From Govania unica (GTDB lineage Bacteria; Pseudomonadota; Alphaproteobacteria; Sphingomonadales; Govanellaceae): DNA of 64,000 bases. The stretch's first letter is position 1. The number at the start of each line of letters is the position of its first letter. The notes under the pieces were generated by a model. That model was not told the origin of the DNA. It saw only the letters and a program-made list of their open reading frames with translations, and searched no databases. Where the stretch lies: NCBI RefSeq assembly GCF_027920805.1, contig NZ_JANWOI010000001.1, forward strand, positions 868,001-932,000. Direction: 5' to 3'. This document shows, one piece after another, positions 53,075 through 60,297 of the stretch. The position numbers and the translations under genes were made by a program.

Positions 53075-54490
53075 ATGGTTCAGGACGGCCGGCGAAAAGC
53101 CGGGGGAACAGGATTAAAGGTCAGAGAATCAGTGCAATCCATCCTTGCGGAACTTGATCGGCTGAATGCGGTTGAACAATACGGGCGTGTCTCGGGTGTT
53201 CGCGGCCTGCTCGTGGAGGTTGCGGGAGTCGAGCGCAGCCTGTCCATCGGCGCGCGCCTGGTGATCGAGGCCCGCGGCGGTCGCAAGATCAGGGGCGAAG
53301 TGCTCGGGTTCAAGGACAATCGCGCACTCGTCATGCCGTTCAGCGCCCTTGACGGCGTCGGCGTCGGCTGCAAGGCGACCATCGAGGATCAGGAGGCGGC
53401 GGCCTATCCGGCGTCAAGCTGGCTTGGCCGCGTGGTTAATGCACTTGGCGAACCGGTGGACGGCAAGGGACCGCTTGAACGGGGTGGTGTGGCCTATCCC
53501 ATCAAGGCGCAGCCGCCGTCGGCCCATGCCCGCAAACGGGTGGGCGGCAAGCTCGATCTGGGGGTGCGTGCGCTCAATACCTTTGTCACCTGTTGCAAGG
53601 GGCAGCGGATGGGGATTTTCGCCGGATCGGGGGTCGGCAAATCGGTGCTGCTGTCCATGCTCGCGCGTTATACGGCCTGCGACGTTGCGGTCATCGGGCT
53701 CATTGGCGAACGCGGCCGCGAGGTGCAGGAATTTCTGGAAGACGATCTCGGGCCGGAAGGGCTTAAACGCAGCGTGGTGGTAGTGGCGACGTCGGATGAA
53801 TCGGCGCTGATGCGCCGTCAGGCCGCCTATCTCACCATGACGCTGGCGGAATATTATCGCGATCAGGGGCAGCAGGTGCTGTGTCTCATGGATAGCGTGA
53901 CGCGCTTCGCCATGGCGCAGCGGGAAATCGGTTTGTCGCTTGGCGAGCCGCCCGCCAGCAAGGGCTATACTCCGACCGTCTTCGCCGAGCTGCCGCGGCT
54001 GTTGGAACGGGCCGGGCCGGGCATGGACGAGGGTTCGGTGACCGGGCTTTTTACTGTGCTTGTGGACGGCGACGATCATAACGAGCCGGTGGCCGATGCG
54101 GTGCGCGGTATTCTCGATGGTCATATCGTGCTCGAACGGCGGATTGGCGAGCGCGGGCGTTATCCGGCCATCAATGTATTGCGCTCGGTTTCGCGCACCA
54201 TGCCGCATTGTAATCTGGAGGCGGAGAATGAATTGGTCATCGCCGCCCGCCGCCATCTCGCCACCTATGGCGATATGGAGGAAATGATCCGGCTTGGCGC
54301 GTACCGCGCCGGCAGCAATCCGGCCGTGGATGAGGCGATCCGGCTCAACCCGGCGCTGGAAGCTTTTCTCGGTCAGAAAAAGACCGAACAGGCGACGCTC
54401 GATCAGGGCTATGACGCACTGGCCGAAATCCTTGGCCAATCGGAGGCCTATCACGCAGGCCTTCCGGCGGTTAACGAGGGGATGGCATGA
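53075..54490 (+). CDS. fliI: Flagellar export ATPase
   Basis: A 471-residue hexameric ATPase energising the flagellar type III export gate. Walker A is [11 protein letters not shown] (from about residue 183), Walker B region [20 protein letters not shown], and the family signatures [21 protein letters not shown] and [20 protein letters not shown]. The start is uncertain: ATG 53075 has GGGGCAGG upstream, while GTG 53132 also fits with AAAGG and gives a length nearer other FliI proteins. Overlaps fliJ by four bases. Divergent from ctrA, which may control it. Confidence 0.94.
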   Translation: MVQDGRRKAGGTGLKVRESVQSILAELDRLNAVEQYGRVSGVRGLLVEVAGVERSLSIGARLVIEARGGRKIRGEVLGFKDNRALVMPFSALDGVGVGCKATIEDQEAAAYPASSWLGRVVNALGEPVDGKGPLERGGVAYPIKAQPPSAHARKRVGGKLDLGVRALNTFVTCCKGQRMGIFAGSGVGKSVLLSMLARYTACDVAVIGLIGERGREVQEFLEDDLGPEGLKRSVVVVATSDESALMRRQAAYLTMTLAEYYRDQGQQVLCLMDSVTRFAMAQREIGLSLGEPPASKGYTPTVFAELPRLLERAGPGMDEGSVTGLFTVLVDGDDHNEPVADAVRGILDGHIVLERRIGERGRYPAINVLRSVSRTMPHCNLEAENELVIAARRHLATYGDMEEMIRLGAYRAGSNPAVDEAIRLNPALEAFLGQKKTEQATLDQGYDALAEILGQSEAYHAGLPAVNEGMA

Positions 54491-54897
54491 AGGGACTTTC
54501 AACGCTGATCCGCCTTAACCGCTGGCGCGTCGATGAAAAGCGGCGGGAGCTGCGCGGGCTTGAGGATATGCGGTCGGATCTGGTGATCCGGCGCACGACC
54601 ATCGACGTCGAAATGGCCACCGAACAGTCGGTCGGGGATGAGCCTGTGGTGCAGTTTTCCTATGGCGCCTTTGTCCGCGCCGCCTTGCTGCGCCGCGAGA
54701 CGCTGACCCGCTCCATCGCCGAAGTCGAACATGCCGTCGAGGAAAAGCAAAGCGAACTCGCCGACTGCGTGCGCGAGTTGAAAAAAATCGAAGTCGCCGC
54801 CGAACGCCGCGCCGAACGCGAGCGGTTAGAACTCAGCCGGCGCGAGCAGATCGAAGTCGATGAAATCTCCATGAACGTCTTCCGCCGTCAGGGTTGA
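54487..54897 (+). CDS. fliJ: FliJ-like flagellar export chaperone
   Basis: A 136-residue, strongly helical, charged protein expected to form a coiled-coil hairpin like FliJ, the stalk in the FliI ring that couples proton motive force to export. It shows long heptad stretches ([54 protein letters not shown]). FliJ proteins diverge in sequence, so the call rests on helix pattern, size and direct coupling to fliI (ATGA overlap). Confidence 0.8.
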   Translation: MKGLSTLIRLNRWRVDEKRRELRGLEDMRSDLVIRRTTIDVEMATEQSVGDEPVVQFSYGAFVRAALLRRETLTRSIAEVEHAVEEKQSELADCVRELKKIEVAAERRAERERLELSRREQIEVDEISMNVFRRQG

Positions 54898-55015
54898 CGG
54901 GAGTGATGTCCCCATGGACGCATTTCGAGACGGGCTACGCCCTCCTCAATGCGAACGGCTGGCGTGGCGAGAAGTTTGAGTTTTCGTCATTTAGGTGGGC
55001 CCCAGACAACATAAC

Positions 55016-55440
55016 TTTGTCATTGCCGGGCTTGACCCGGGAATCCATGGCGCGACCGTATGGATACGCGGGTCAAGCCCGCGTATGACAGGTTCGGGGT
55101 GGTCGCAAAAGCCTAGCGGCTCATGGCTGATGCAGGACGGACTTTCCTCGGCCTTTTGTCACAGGCATCTTAAGCTTGTCATTGCCGGGCTTGTCCCGGC
55201 AATCCACGCCGCGCCCGCATGGATACGCGGGTCAAGCCCGCGTATGACAGGTTTGGGATGACCGCAAAAGTCCAGCGGCTTACGCCTGATGCAGGAGGGA
55301 TTTTCTCTGCCTCCTGTCACAGGCATCTTAAGCTTGTCATTGCCGGGCTTGACCCGGGAATCCATGGCGCGCCCGCATGGATACGCGGGTCAAGCCCGCG
55401 TATGACAGGTTTGGGATAATCGCAAAAGTCCAGCAGCCAC
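55016..55440 (+). repeat. Tandem array of palindrome-bearing units (about 158-base period)
   Basis: Two full repeat steps and a third degenerate one start at 55016, 55175 and 55333. Each holds a TTGCCGGG-type palindrome, a GCGCCCGCATGG-like joint, a TACGCGGG-type palindrome, and then an AAAAG(T/C)C(C/T)AGCGGC to AGGCATCTTAAG spacer. The array accounts for most of the 587-base gap from fliJ to the hypothetical gene at 55485. Frames with VIAGLDPGIH or MDTRVKPAYD patterns here are repeat artefacts. Confidence 0.85.
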
Positions 55441-55484
55441 GCCTGCTGTAGCACGCGATTTCTCTACCCCAGCGAGAATTGAGA

Positions 55485-55805
55485 TCAGTCGCTTAACTTC
55501 CCAATCCGTCGTTCGCCGGGCAGGGCGGGGGTTAGCCAGGTGCGCAATGTGCCATAGGCTTTCTGGAAGGCGAGGTGGCCATTGGTTTTGCGCGTGGTGG
55601 CCGTGCGGATGACCACGTCAAGACGCTGCAGATTGCGTGTGGTTACGGTTTGGGCGCAGTAGGCCTCCGTTTCCGCGGTCATGTCGAGCACGGCCCCTTT
55701 GATCTCGGCGATTTCGCCGACTTTGATGATCCAGTCGAGGCCGTTGAATTGGGTGAGCCCTTCTTCCAGATGGCGGACGCGTTTTTCAAGTTCAGTGCGA
55801 AACAT
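55485..55805 (-). CDS. Small uncharacterised protein, coiled-coil N-terminus
   Basis: A 106-residue protein. The start is ATG 55805 (MFRTELEKRV) with GGGGAAG upstream; a GTG at 55823 is in frame. The N-terminus is a predicted coiled coil (ELEKRVRHLEEGLTQF), then a mixed region (GEIAEIKGAVLDMTAETEAYCAQTV) and a basic tail. No family recognised. It opens the island at 55.5-63.4 kb but is oriented away from it. Confidence 0.6.
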   Translation of the reverse strand: MFRTELEKRVRHLEEGLTQFNGLDWIIKVGEIAEIKGAVLDMTAETEAYCAQTVTTRNLQRLDVVIRTATTRKTNGHLAFQKAYGTLRTWLTPALPGERRIGKLSD

Positions 55806-56162
55806 CGTTCTTCCCCTATACACTCTATGGTTGTGGTGACGGCTCTGTTTGCTGATTCGGTTGCAATTTCGATCCCGGACGCTGCAAACCGGCTTTCAGA
55901 GTGGCTGCGAAAAATTCAACTAAAAGGATGCATGAGCTTATTAAATACAACCTATGGTATTTGGTATGCACTTTTTACGTGTATGAATTTCTCTTATTGC
56001 AAATTTTGGCATAGTCGGATTTTAATTACAACCATAGAGGGTGGCGCCGCCAAATATACAACCATTTGGAGGTGTCATTTGAGCCCCTGCGGAAGATCCC
56101 GGCAACGCCTTTGCCGAGATTTCCGGCCCCGGCCATTTGTGCACATGTTTGGAGACAAGAGA
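55806..56162. other. AT-rich leader of the transposase-derived gene, with distant 12-base inverted repeat
   Basis: The stretch 55900-56050 is clearly richer in A+T than its surroundings. CTCTATGGTTGT (55823-55834) and ACAACCATAGAG (56028-56039) are perfect inverse copies 193 bases apart; a related TACAACC recurs at 55949 and 56056. A -35/-10-like pair TTGCAA-N17-TTTTAA lies at 55998-56026. These could be remnants of mobile-element ends or regulator sites. Confidence 0.45.
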
Positions 56163-57191
56163 ATGGATGCAGTAAACCGCTCGGTGAAACCAAAGTTGAG
56201 CCTGTTGCGCCTGGCTGAAAAGCTCGGCAGCGTGACGAAAGCTTGTGAGAATCTCGGCTATTCACGAGATAGTTACTATCGTTTCAAATCTCTTTATGAG
56301 CGGGGAGGGGTCGATGCACTGCGGGATATTTCCCGCCGCAAGCCGGTGCTCAAGAACCGGGTGCCACTTGATGTTGAACGCAGCGTGGTGGATCTGACCT
56401 TCACGCATCCAACCTGGGGTCAGCAGCGGATTACCGAAGTGCTTGCGGAGTCTGGGGTGACGGTATCGTCAAGCGGGGTGCGGTCGATCTGGGTGCGGTC
56501 CGGTCTTGAAACCTTTGAAAAGCGCGTGATTGCCATTCTTGCGCGGGTGCAGCAGGACGGTTTTCCGTTGTCGCCCGAACAACAGGCGTCGGTTGAACGG
56601 GCCCGTGCGCTTGGCAAGCTCAAGCCGGGGCGATTTGTCGAGCTGCCGGGCAAGGTGTCCTATCAGGATCTGAGCCATATGGGCGAGCATCCAGTTCTGG
56701 GCCCGCTTCACCTTCTCAGCTTTGTGGACGCCTATAGCCATCATGCCTTTGCGACGGTGGCCTCAAGTGTTGCCAATCTGGATGCCAGCGGATTTCTCGA
56801 ACGTCAGGTGCTGCCCTGGTATGCGGCCAAGGCCATTCATATTGAAAGCATCCGCACCGATCGCCGCATGCCGTTCATTGATGCTGGAAGGTCCGGTTAC
56901 AAATCCTGGCTGCGTCAGAATTGCATCGAGCACAATTATCGCCTGACCCGGGCGCGGGCCATGCCGGATGCGGGGCTGGCCTTTGTTGCGCTGGTCGGGC
57001 GCGAACTATTCCAGCCTCTGTTCCGCAAGGACGACCAATGGAGCTTCGCGGATCTTGAGCTTGCTCTGGCCGACTGGCTCGACAGCTACAACCGCGAGCG
57101 TCCGCAGGCGGGGCCAAGCTGTTATGGCAAGACGCCAGAAAAAACATTGCTCGATGCGATGCGCTTCGTACCCGGCCGTTTCCGCCTCTGA
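56163..57191 (+). CDS. IS481-like transposase-derived protein lacking the catalytic Glu
   Basis: A 342-residue protein with an N-terminal helix-turn-helix (LSLLRLAEKLGSVTKACENL, YSRDSYYRFKSLYERGG, about 13-50), a second HTH-like part (RVPLDVERSVVDLTFTHPTWGQQRITEVLA) and a retroviral-integrase-like core (about 155-330) like IS481 transposases. Reading it against the family, the first Asp (SYQDLSHMG) and second Asp (IRTDRRMPF) remain, but the usual TDNG is TDRR and the third, glutamate, position of the VERF block is replaced (PDAGLAF). It is otherwise full length without stops, so it may be domesticated for DNA binding. No terminal repeats or target duplication were confirmed. The ECF sigma gene follows on the same strand. 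Confidence 0.75.
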   Translation: MDAVNRSVKPKLSLLRLAEKLGSVTKACENLGYSRDSYYRFKSLYERGGVDALRDISRRKPVLKNRVPLDVERSVVDLTFTHPTWGQQRITEVLAESGVTVSSSGVRSIWVRSGLETFEKRVIAILARVQQDGFPLSPEQQASVERARALGKLKPGRFVELPGKVSYQDLSHMGEHPVLGPLHLLSFVDAYSHHAFATVASSVANLDASGFLERQVLPWYAAKAIHIESIRTDRRMPFIDAGRSGYKSWLRQNCIEHNYRLTRARAMPDAGLAFVALVGRELFQPLFRKDDQWSFADLELALADWLDSYNRERPQAGPSCYGKTPEKTLLDAMRFVPGRFRL

Positions 57192-57240
57192 GCGAGCGGG
57201 CAGGGTTATTTTTCCAAGATACAGGGCGAGTGAGGGCGAT

Positions 57241-57900
57241 ATGGGAAATACAGAAGATCTCGAATTTGACGATATGGTGCAGTCGGACGGGGATGAGGAT
57301 CAGGACGAGATCAGGCCGTGGCGTCCCGCACTGTCCTTTGATAATCGCCGCACCGGTGGACCTGCGGACGCAAAGACACTGAGCGCGGCCTTCTGGACCG
57401 GGTGGCTCGAACATAAGGATTATCTTTGGCAGCTTGCCATGCGCTGGATGTCCGGCAATCGTGCGGATGCCGAGGATTTGTTGAGCCGGTCCTGCATCAA
57501 GGCTCATGATCGGTATTTGCGGGATGCGCACCGTATTCGCCGCCTGCGGTCATGGCTTGCGCGGCTGTTGCATAATGCCTGTATGGATGAGCATCGCCGG
57601 CGTCAGGTGCGGGTGCGGGTGGTGGACCAGTTCCATCCAGATCAGATCGAGTATCTTGCCCTTGGCGGCAGCCCAGTGGTCGAGCCTGAGGCCCGTCTTG
57701 ATGCGGAGGAGGATATGACAGCGGCCATGACGGTGATCATGGATATGCCAGAGCGTCTGCGGACGCCGTTCGTGCTGCGCTTCATCTATCAATATTCGAA
57801 CCAGGAAATTGCCCGTCATCTTGAATTGACGGAAGTGAATGTTCGCAAGCGCATTCAACTTGGCCGCACATTGGTGCGCGGCAGGCTGGAACTTGGGTGA
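57241..57900 (+). CDS. ECF-type RNA polymerase sigma factor
   Basis: A 219-residue sigma-70 family factor. The first 45 residues are acidic and not conserved. Region 2 covers about 55-125 (DYLWQLAMRWMSGNRADAED, KAHDRYLRDAHRIRRLRSWL, LARLLHNACMDEHRR) and region 4 about 155-215 (MPERLRTPFVLRFIYQYSNQ, EIARHLELTEVNVRKRIQLG). ATG 57241 has GAGGG six bases upstream. There is no anti-sigma factor beside it, and the promoter it recognises is unknown; the adjacent DUF2589, muramidase and patatin genes are candidates by location. A terminator follows. Confidence 0.86.
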   Translation: MGNTEDLEFDDMVQSDGDEDQDEIRPWRPALSFDNRRTGGPADAKTLSAAFWTGWLEHKDYLWQLAMRWMSGNRADAEDLLSRSCIKAHDRYLRDAHRIRRLRSWLARLLHNACMDEHRRRQVRVRVVDQFHPDQIEYLALGGSPVVEPEARLDAEEDMTAAMTVIMDMPERLRTPFVLRFIYQYSNQEIARHLELTEVNVRKRIQLGRTLVRGRLELG

Positions 57901-57919
57901 GGCGTTGATATCATAAAAC

Positions 57920-57947
57920 AGGCCGGGAAACCTCCCGGCCTTTTTTT
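57920..57947 (+). terminator. Rho-independent terminator of the sigma factor gene
   Basis: AGGCCGGGA pairs with TCCCGGCCT around AACC and is followed by seven T residues. Confidence 0.92.
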
Positions 57948-57968
57948 ATGTCCTGCTTCAGGAAACGG

Positions 57969-58628
57969 TCAAGGATGTGTGCGGGGCGGGGCCATCTGCA
58001 GATCAGGGCCGCCTTCGTCGTTCTCGGCTGGTTTGGAGCGCAGCGGTTCCATCATGTTGGTATAGGTATCAATGACGCGCATGACGGATTCGGGCGTTTC
58101 AATGGAGCGAAACTCAAGATCGATATGAACGTGATCGGATGGACGGCCTTTGGTGCTTTTATCCCGTGGTGACAGGGAGACTTTGAAATCCGCTCGTGAC
58201 ATTTCGTCATCCTCGCCGCCGCCGGAATCTTTCTTGAGCATATTCCTGACATTCTTGAGGACGGATTTTTTATCGGTTTGAGCACCTTCAAGACGCAACG
58301 ACAGTTCGACCCGCATGCGGTCAAGGGCAAGGCCGCTCGGTGTGGCAAGGGAGACCAGAGGAACGAAGGTGTGATGATCTTCATCAAGCTGCACACGCAC
58401 CATGCGGGCGTGCAATGTGCCGTCTTCATCCTTGTCGAAATATTGCGAAAGCACGCGGATAAATTGTTCCGCGACCATGGAGTTGGTTTCGGCTGCGGCA
58501 TGCTGCAAACCGCGGGTGATTGACGTCAGATGTTGATTTTCCATTGCTGTTTCCTTCGTTTCGTCATGATTGCTCTCGTCGCCGGACGCTTTTGGGCGAC
58601 CGAATAGTCCGCGCAAGATTCTGAACAT
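57969..58628 (-). CDS. DUF2589-like protein, paralogue 1
   Basis: A 219-residue protein. Start ATG 58628 (MFRILRGLFGRPK) has AAAGG nine bases upstream; ATG 58643 is in frame. After a basic N-terminus and an acidic linker comes a helix (LQHAAAETNSMVAEQFIRVL), a beta region (VPLVSLATPSGLALDRMRVELSL), an acidic loop (KKDSGGGEDDEMSRADFKVSL) and a C-terminal block HVHIDLEFRSIETPESVMRV. The C-terminal P-E-S-V-MRVI matches PPSEALMRVI of the next gene, which supports paralogy. The DUF2589 assignment of this copy is weaker than that of its neighbour. Function unknown. Confidence 0.6.
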   Translation of the reverse strand: MFRILRGLFGRPKASGDESNHDETKETAMENQHLTSITRGLQHAAAETNSMVAEQFIRVLSQYFDKDEDGTLHARMVRVQLDEDHHTFVPLVSLATPSGLALDRMRVELSLRLEGAQTDKKSVLKNVRNMLKKDSGGGEDDEMSRADFKVSLSPRDKSTKGRPSDHVHIDLEFRSIETPESVMRVIDTYTNMMEPLRSKPAENDEGGPDLQMAPPRTHP

Positions 58629-58748
58629 GACATCGCCTTTCATTTATCTTAGGGATTTGCTTTATTCATATTGCAAACCATGAACGGCGCGAATGGTCGG
58701 GTGGTGGCCGACCCCCGCGCCGTCATGGCCTGGTTGATGTGATCAAGC

Positions 58749-59402
58749 CTACTCGCCAGCGAGCTCGGCCTGCTCTTCAGCGGGGCTCTGCAGTACGCTA
58801 TCAGTCGGCAGTGCATCTGGGCTCTTGAGTTCTTTGTTGGCAGGGATAACCACGGGCTTGGTCGCTGCCGACGTCAGGAATTCGATGACGCGCATCAGGG
58901 CTTCCGACGGGGGTTGGCGTTTCATTTCAGCGTGGATCGAATATTTGGCCCGGGTATCCGACGACCGGGTCTGTTCCGACTTGTGGCTGACCTTGCCGCT
59001 CATCTTGAAACTTACCGGTCCCCAGCCTGCAGAAACTTCAACCGAAGCTTCAGCTCCTGTTTCAGACTTCATCATTTCCGAGGCGTTGACTTCAAGTTCG
59101 AAATCAACGGTTCCGAGTTCGACGCAAACGTTTGGATGTTCGATGACGGCCATCAATGGGACGCGCATCGATTTCTGCAAGACACCCTGATAGACGCCAT
59201 CTTCGTCGACGATGGTTTCATCATAATCGAAGGCGATCTGTACGGCTTTGCCGTCCTTGATGCAGACGGCTTGAAGGAAGTCGGCGTAAGCTTTGCTGGC
59301 GCCAACTTGTGCGGCCACCATCGCGTTCAACGGCGCGCCGATCATTTTATCGATCGGCAGGGCGTTGATGACGGACCCGGTGAATGAGGGATCTAGTGCC
59401 AT
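58749..59402 (-). CDS. DUF2589 domain protein, paralogue 2
   Basis: A 217-residue protein with the DUF2589 layout: N-terminal LPIDKMIGAPLNAMVAAQVG helix, DYDETIVDEDGVYQGV, then the strand block SMRVPLMAVIEHPNVCVELG, TVDFELEVNASEMMKSETGA and GWGPVSFKMSGKVSHKSEQT, and the C-terminal HAEMKRQPPSEALMRVIEFL. DUF2589 has no assigned function; its alternating strands suggest a beta-sandwich structural or scaffold role (inference). AGGAG is seven bases before ATG 59402. A long stem-loop lies in its upstream gap. No signal peptide. It probably shares a transcript with paralogue 1. Confidence 0.75.
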   Translation of the reverse strand: MALDPSFTGSVINALPIDKMIGAPLNAMVAAQVGASKAYADFLQAVCIKDGKAVQIAFDYDETIVDEDGVYQGVLQKSMRVPLMAVIEHPNVCVELGTVDFELEVNASEMMKSETGAEASVEVSAGWGPVSFKMSGKVSHKSEQTRSSDTRAKYSIHAEMKRQPPSEALMRVIEFLTSAATKPVVIPANKELKSPDALPTDSVLQSPAEEQAELAGE

Positions 59403-59439
59403 GAAGGACTCCTGATAATGTCATTTAAGCCATGAAATA

Positions 59440-59515
59440 CTCTAGGGAGCAGGCGGAGTTGTCAGGTGCACCACCCAACAACCACGGGCACAGAACAACT
59501 CCGCCACCCCTAGAG
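59440..59515 (-). ncRNA. Long intergenic stem-loop upstream of DUF2589 paralogue 2
   Basis: The arms CTCTAGGG-AGCA-GGCGGAGTTGT (59440-59462) and ACAACTCCGCC-AC-CCCTAGAG (59495-59515) pair across a 32-base loop with only a small internal mismatch. The loop has an 8-base palindrome GGTGCACC. It sits 38 bases before the DUF2589 start on the minus strand and lacks a T run, so it looks like a structured leader or small mobile palindrome rather than a terminator. Confidence 0.55.
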
Positions 59516-59540
59516 CTGAACAACGGCGATTTTGTTCAGC
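59515..59540. terminator. Second stem-loop after the muramidase gene
   Basis: GCTGAACAA and TTGTTCAGC pair perfectly around CGGCGATT. It abuts the longer stem-loop and may end or stabilise the muramidase message; a T tract is missing on the minus strand, so the terminator call is tentative. Confidence 0.45.
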
Positions 59541-59582
59541 ATTAACCGGACGCGTGAAGCGCAAGAAGTGTGAATAGCTGCA

Positions 59583-60164
59583 TCAGGCAACATCGAAATT
59601 CTTGTCCAATGCGGCTTTCAGATATCGCGCTTCGTCCTGACGCCGCTTCGAATAGGCATCGCCAAAATTCTCGAGTTCGTGGATAACGCCGGGCCAGTTT
59701 TTTTCCGTAGCGACGTGCCAGAATTTTGGCGTGCGGCGCTGAAGATTAGGACCATATTGATAGGCGAGGGAGGCGAGGACTGTGCGTACCGCCCGTGGCA
59801 GCGCATCGAAGGCACCCTGGTGGGTGGCGACATCAAAATTTCTTTGGAGGACGCCGAATATTTCCTCGGCCGCGGCTTTGTCGAGCGCATCGGCTTCTTC
59901 CGCTGTGACCGTGAGGGGTTTGCTTTTCAGTAGCGCTACGGCCTCATTGCCACACATGCCGCAGTAGCTGCGGAGTTTTTCGGTCAGGTCGGGCGTAAGG
60001 TTCCACTTGACGATTTCACTGTGATTGCGTTGCCCAAGGTCGACGCCGGTGGCAATCGTGACACCGCTTTTGCTGGTGCCGACGTTTGGGACATAGCCTG
60101 TGGTTAGACTTTTTCCTTCATGATTGGCGATGAAATCCCAATCGATCGTGCTCATTTTGGTCAT
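59583..60164 (-). CDS. Pesticin-C-terminal / T4-lysozyme-like muramidase
   Basis: A 193-residue predicted peptidoglycan hydrolase. The lysozyme-like core begins DFIANHEGKSLTTGYVPN with Glu16 as the likely catalytic acid, followed by SGVTIATGVDLGQRN, which supplies the Thr/Asp pair (Thr36 or Thr39, Asp42) of the E-x8-D/T triad in pesticin and T4-type enzymes. The C-terminal half (PRAVRTVLASLAYQYGPNLQ, HVATEKNWPGVIHELENFGD) is the helical lobe. There is no signal peptide, so the enzyme needs lysis, a holin-like route or a secretion system to reach peptidoglycan. AGGAAG precedes ATG 60164. Divergent from the patatin-like gene. Confidence 0.75.
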   Translation of the reverse strand: MTKMSTIDWDFIANHEGKSLTTGYVPNVGTSKSGVTIATGVDLGQRNHSEIVKWNLTPDLTEKLRSYCGMCGNEAVALLKSKPLTVTAEEADALDKAAAEEIFGVLQRNFDVATHQGAFDALPRAVRTVLASLAYQYGPNLQRRTPKFWHVATEKNWPGVIHELENFGDAYSKRRQDEARYLKAALDKNFDVA

Positions 60165-60297
60165 GACAAATCTTCCTGTTGATGAGGATCGGTATTGTCA
60201 TGACGTCAGACTTGATGGGCTGTGATTACGCTTGCTGCGTCACAGCGAGCTTGTGACCCGCGTCTTGCGGATGAATATCCGTAAGGAGCAGGATGCA
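60165..60297. promoter_or_regulatory. Divergent promoter region of the muramidase and patatin-like genes
   Basis: A 133-base gap with overlapping 8-base palindromes GTCATGAC and TGACGTCA (60196-60207 region) and no other gene. It must hold both promoters. A TTG-initiated upstream extension of the patatin frame crosses it but is not favoured. Confidence 0.45.

Noticed and set aside
55016-55440. Possible CRISPR array
   Set aside because: Repeats are long (about 158 bases), only two to three copies, and the spacers are themselves repeated; no cas genes are nearby.
56163-57191. Complete insertion sequence
   Set aside because: No convincing terminal inverted repeats flank the gene directly, no target duplication was found, and the catalytic Glu is missing.
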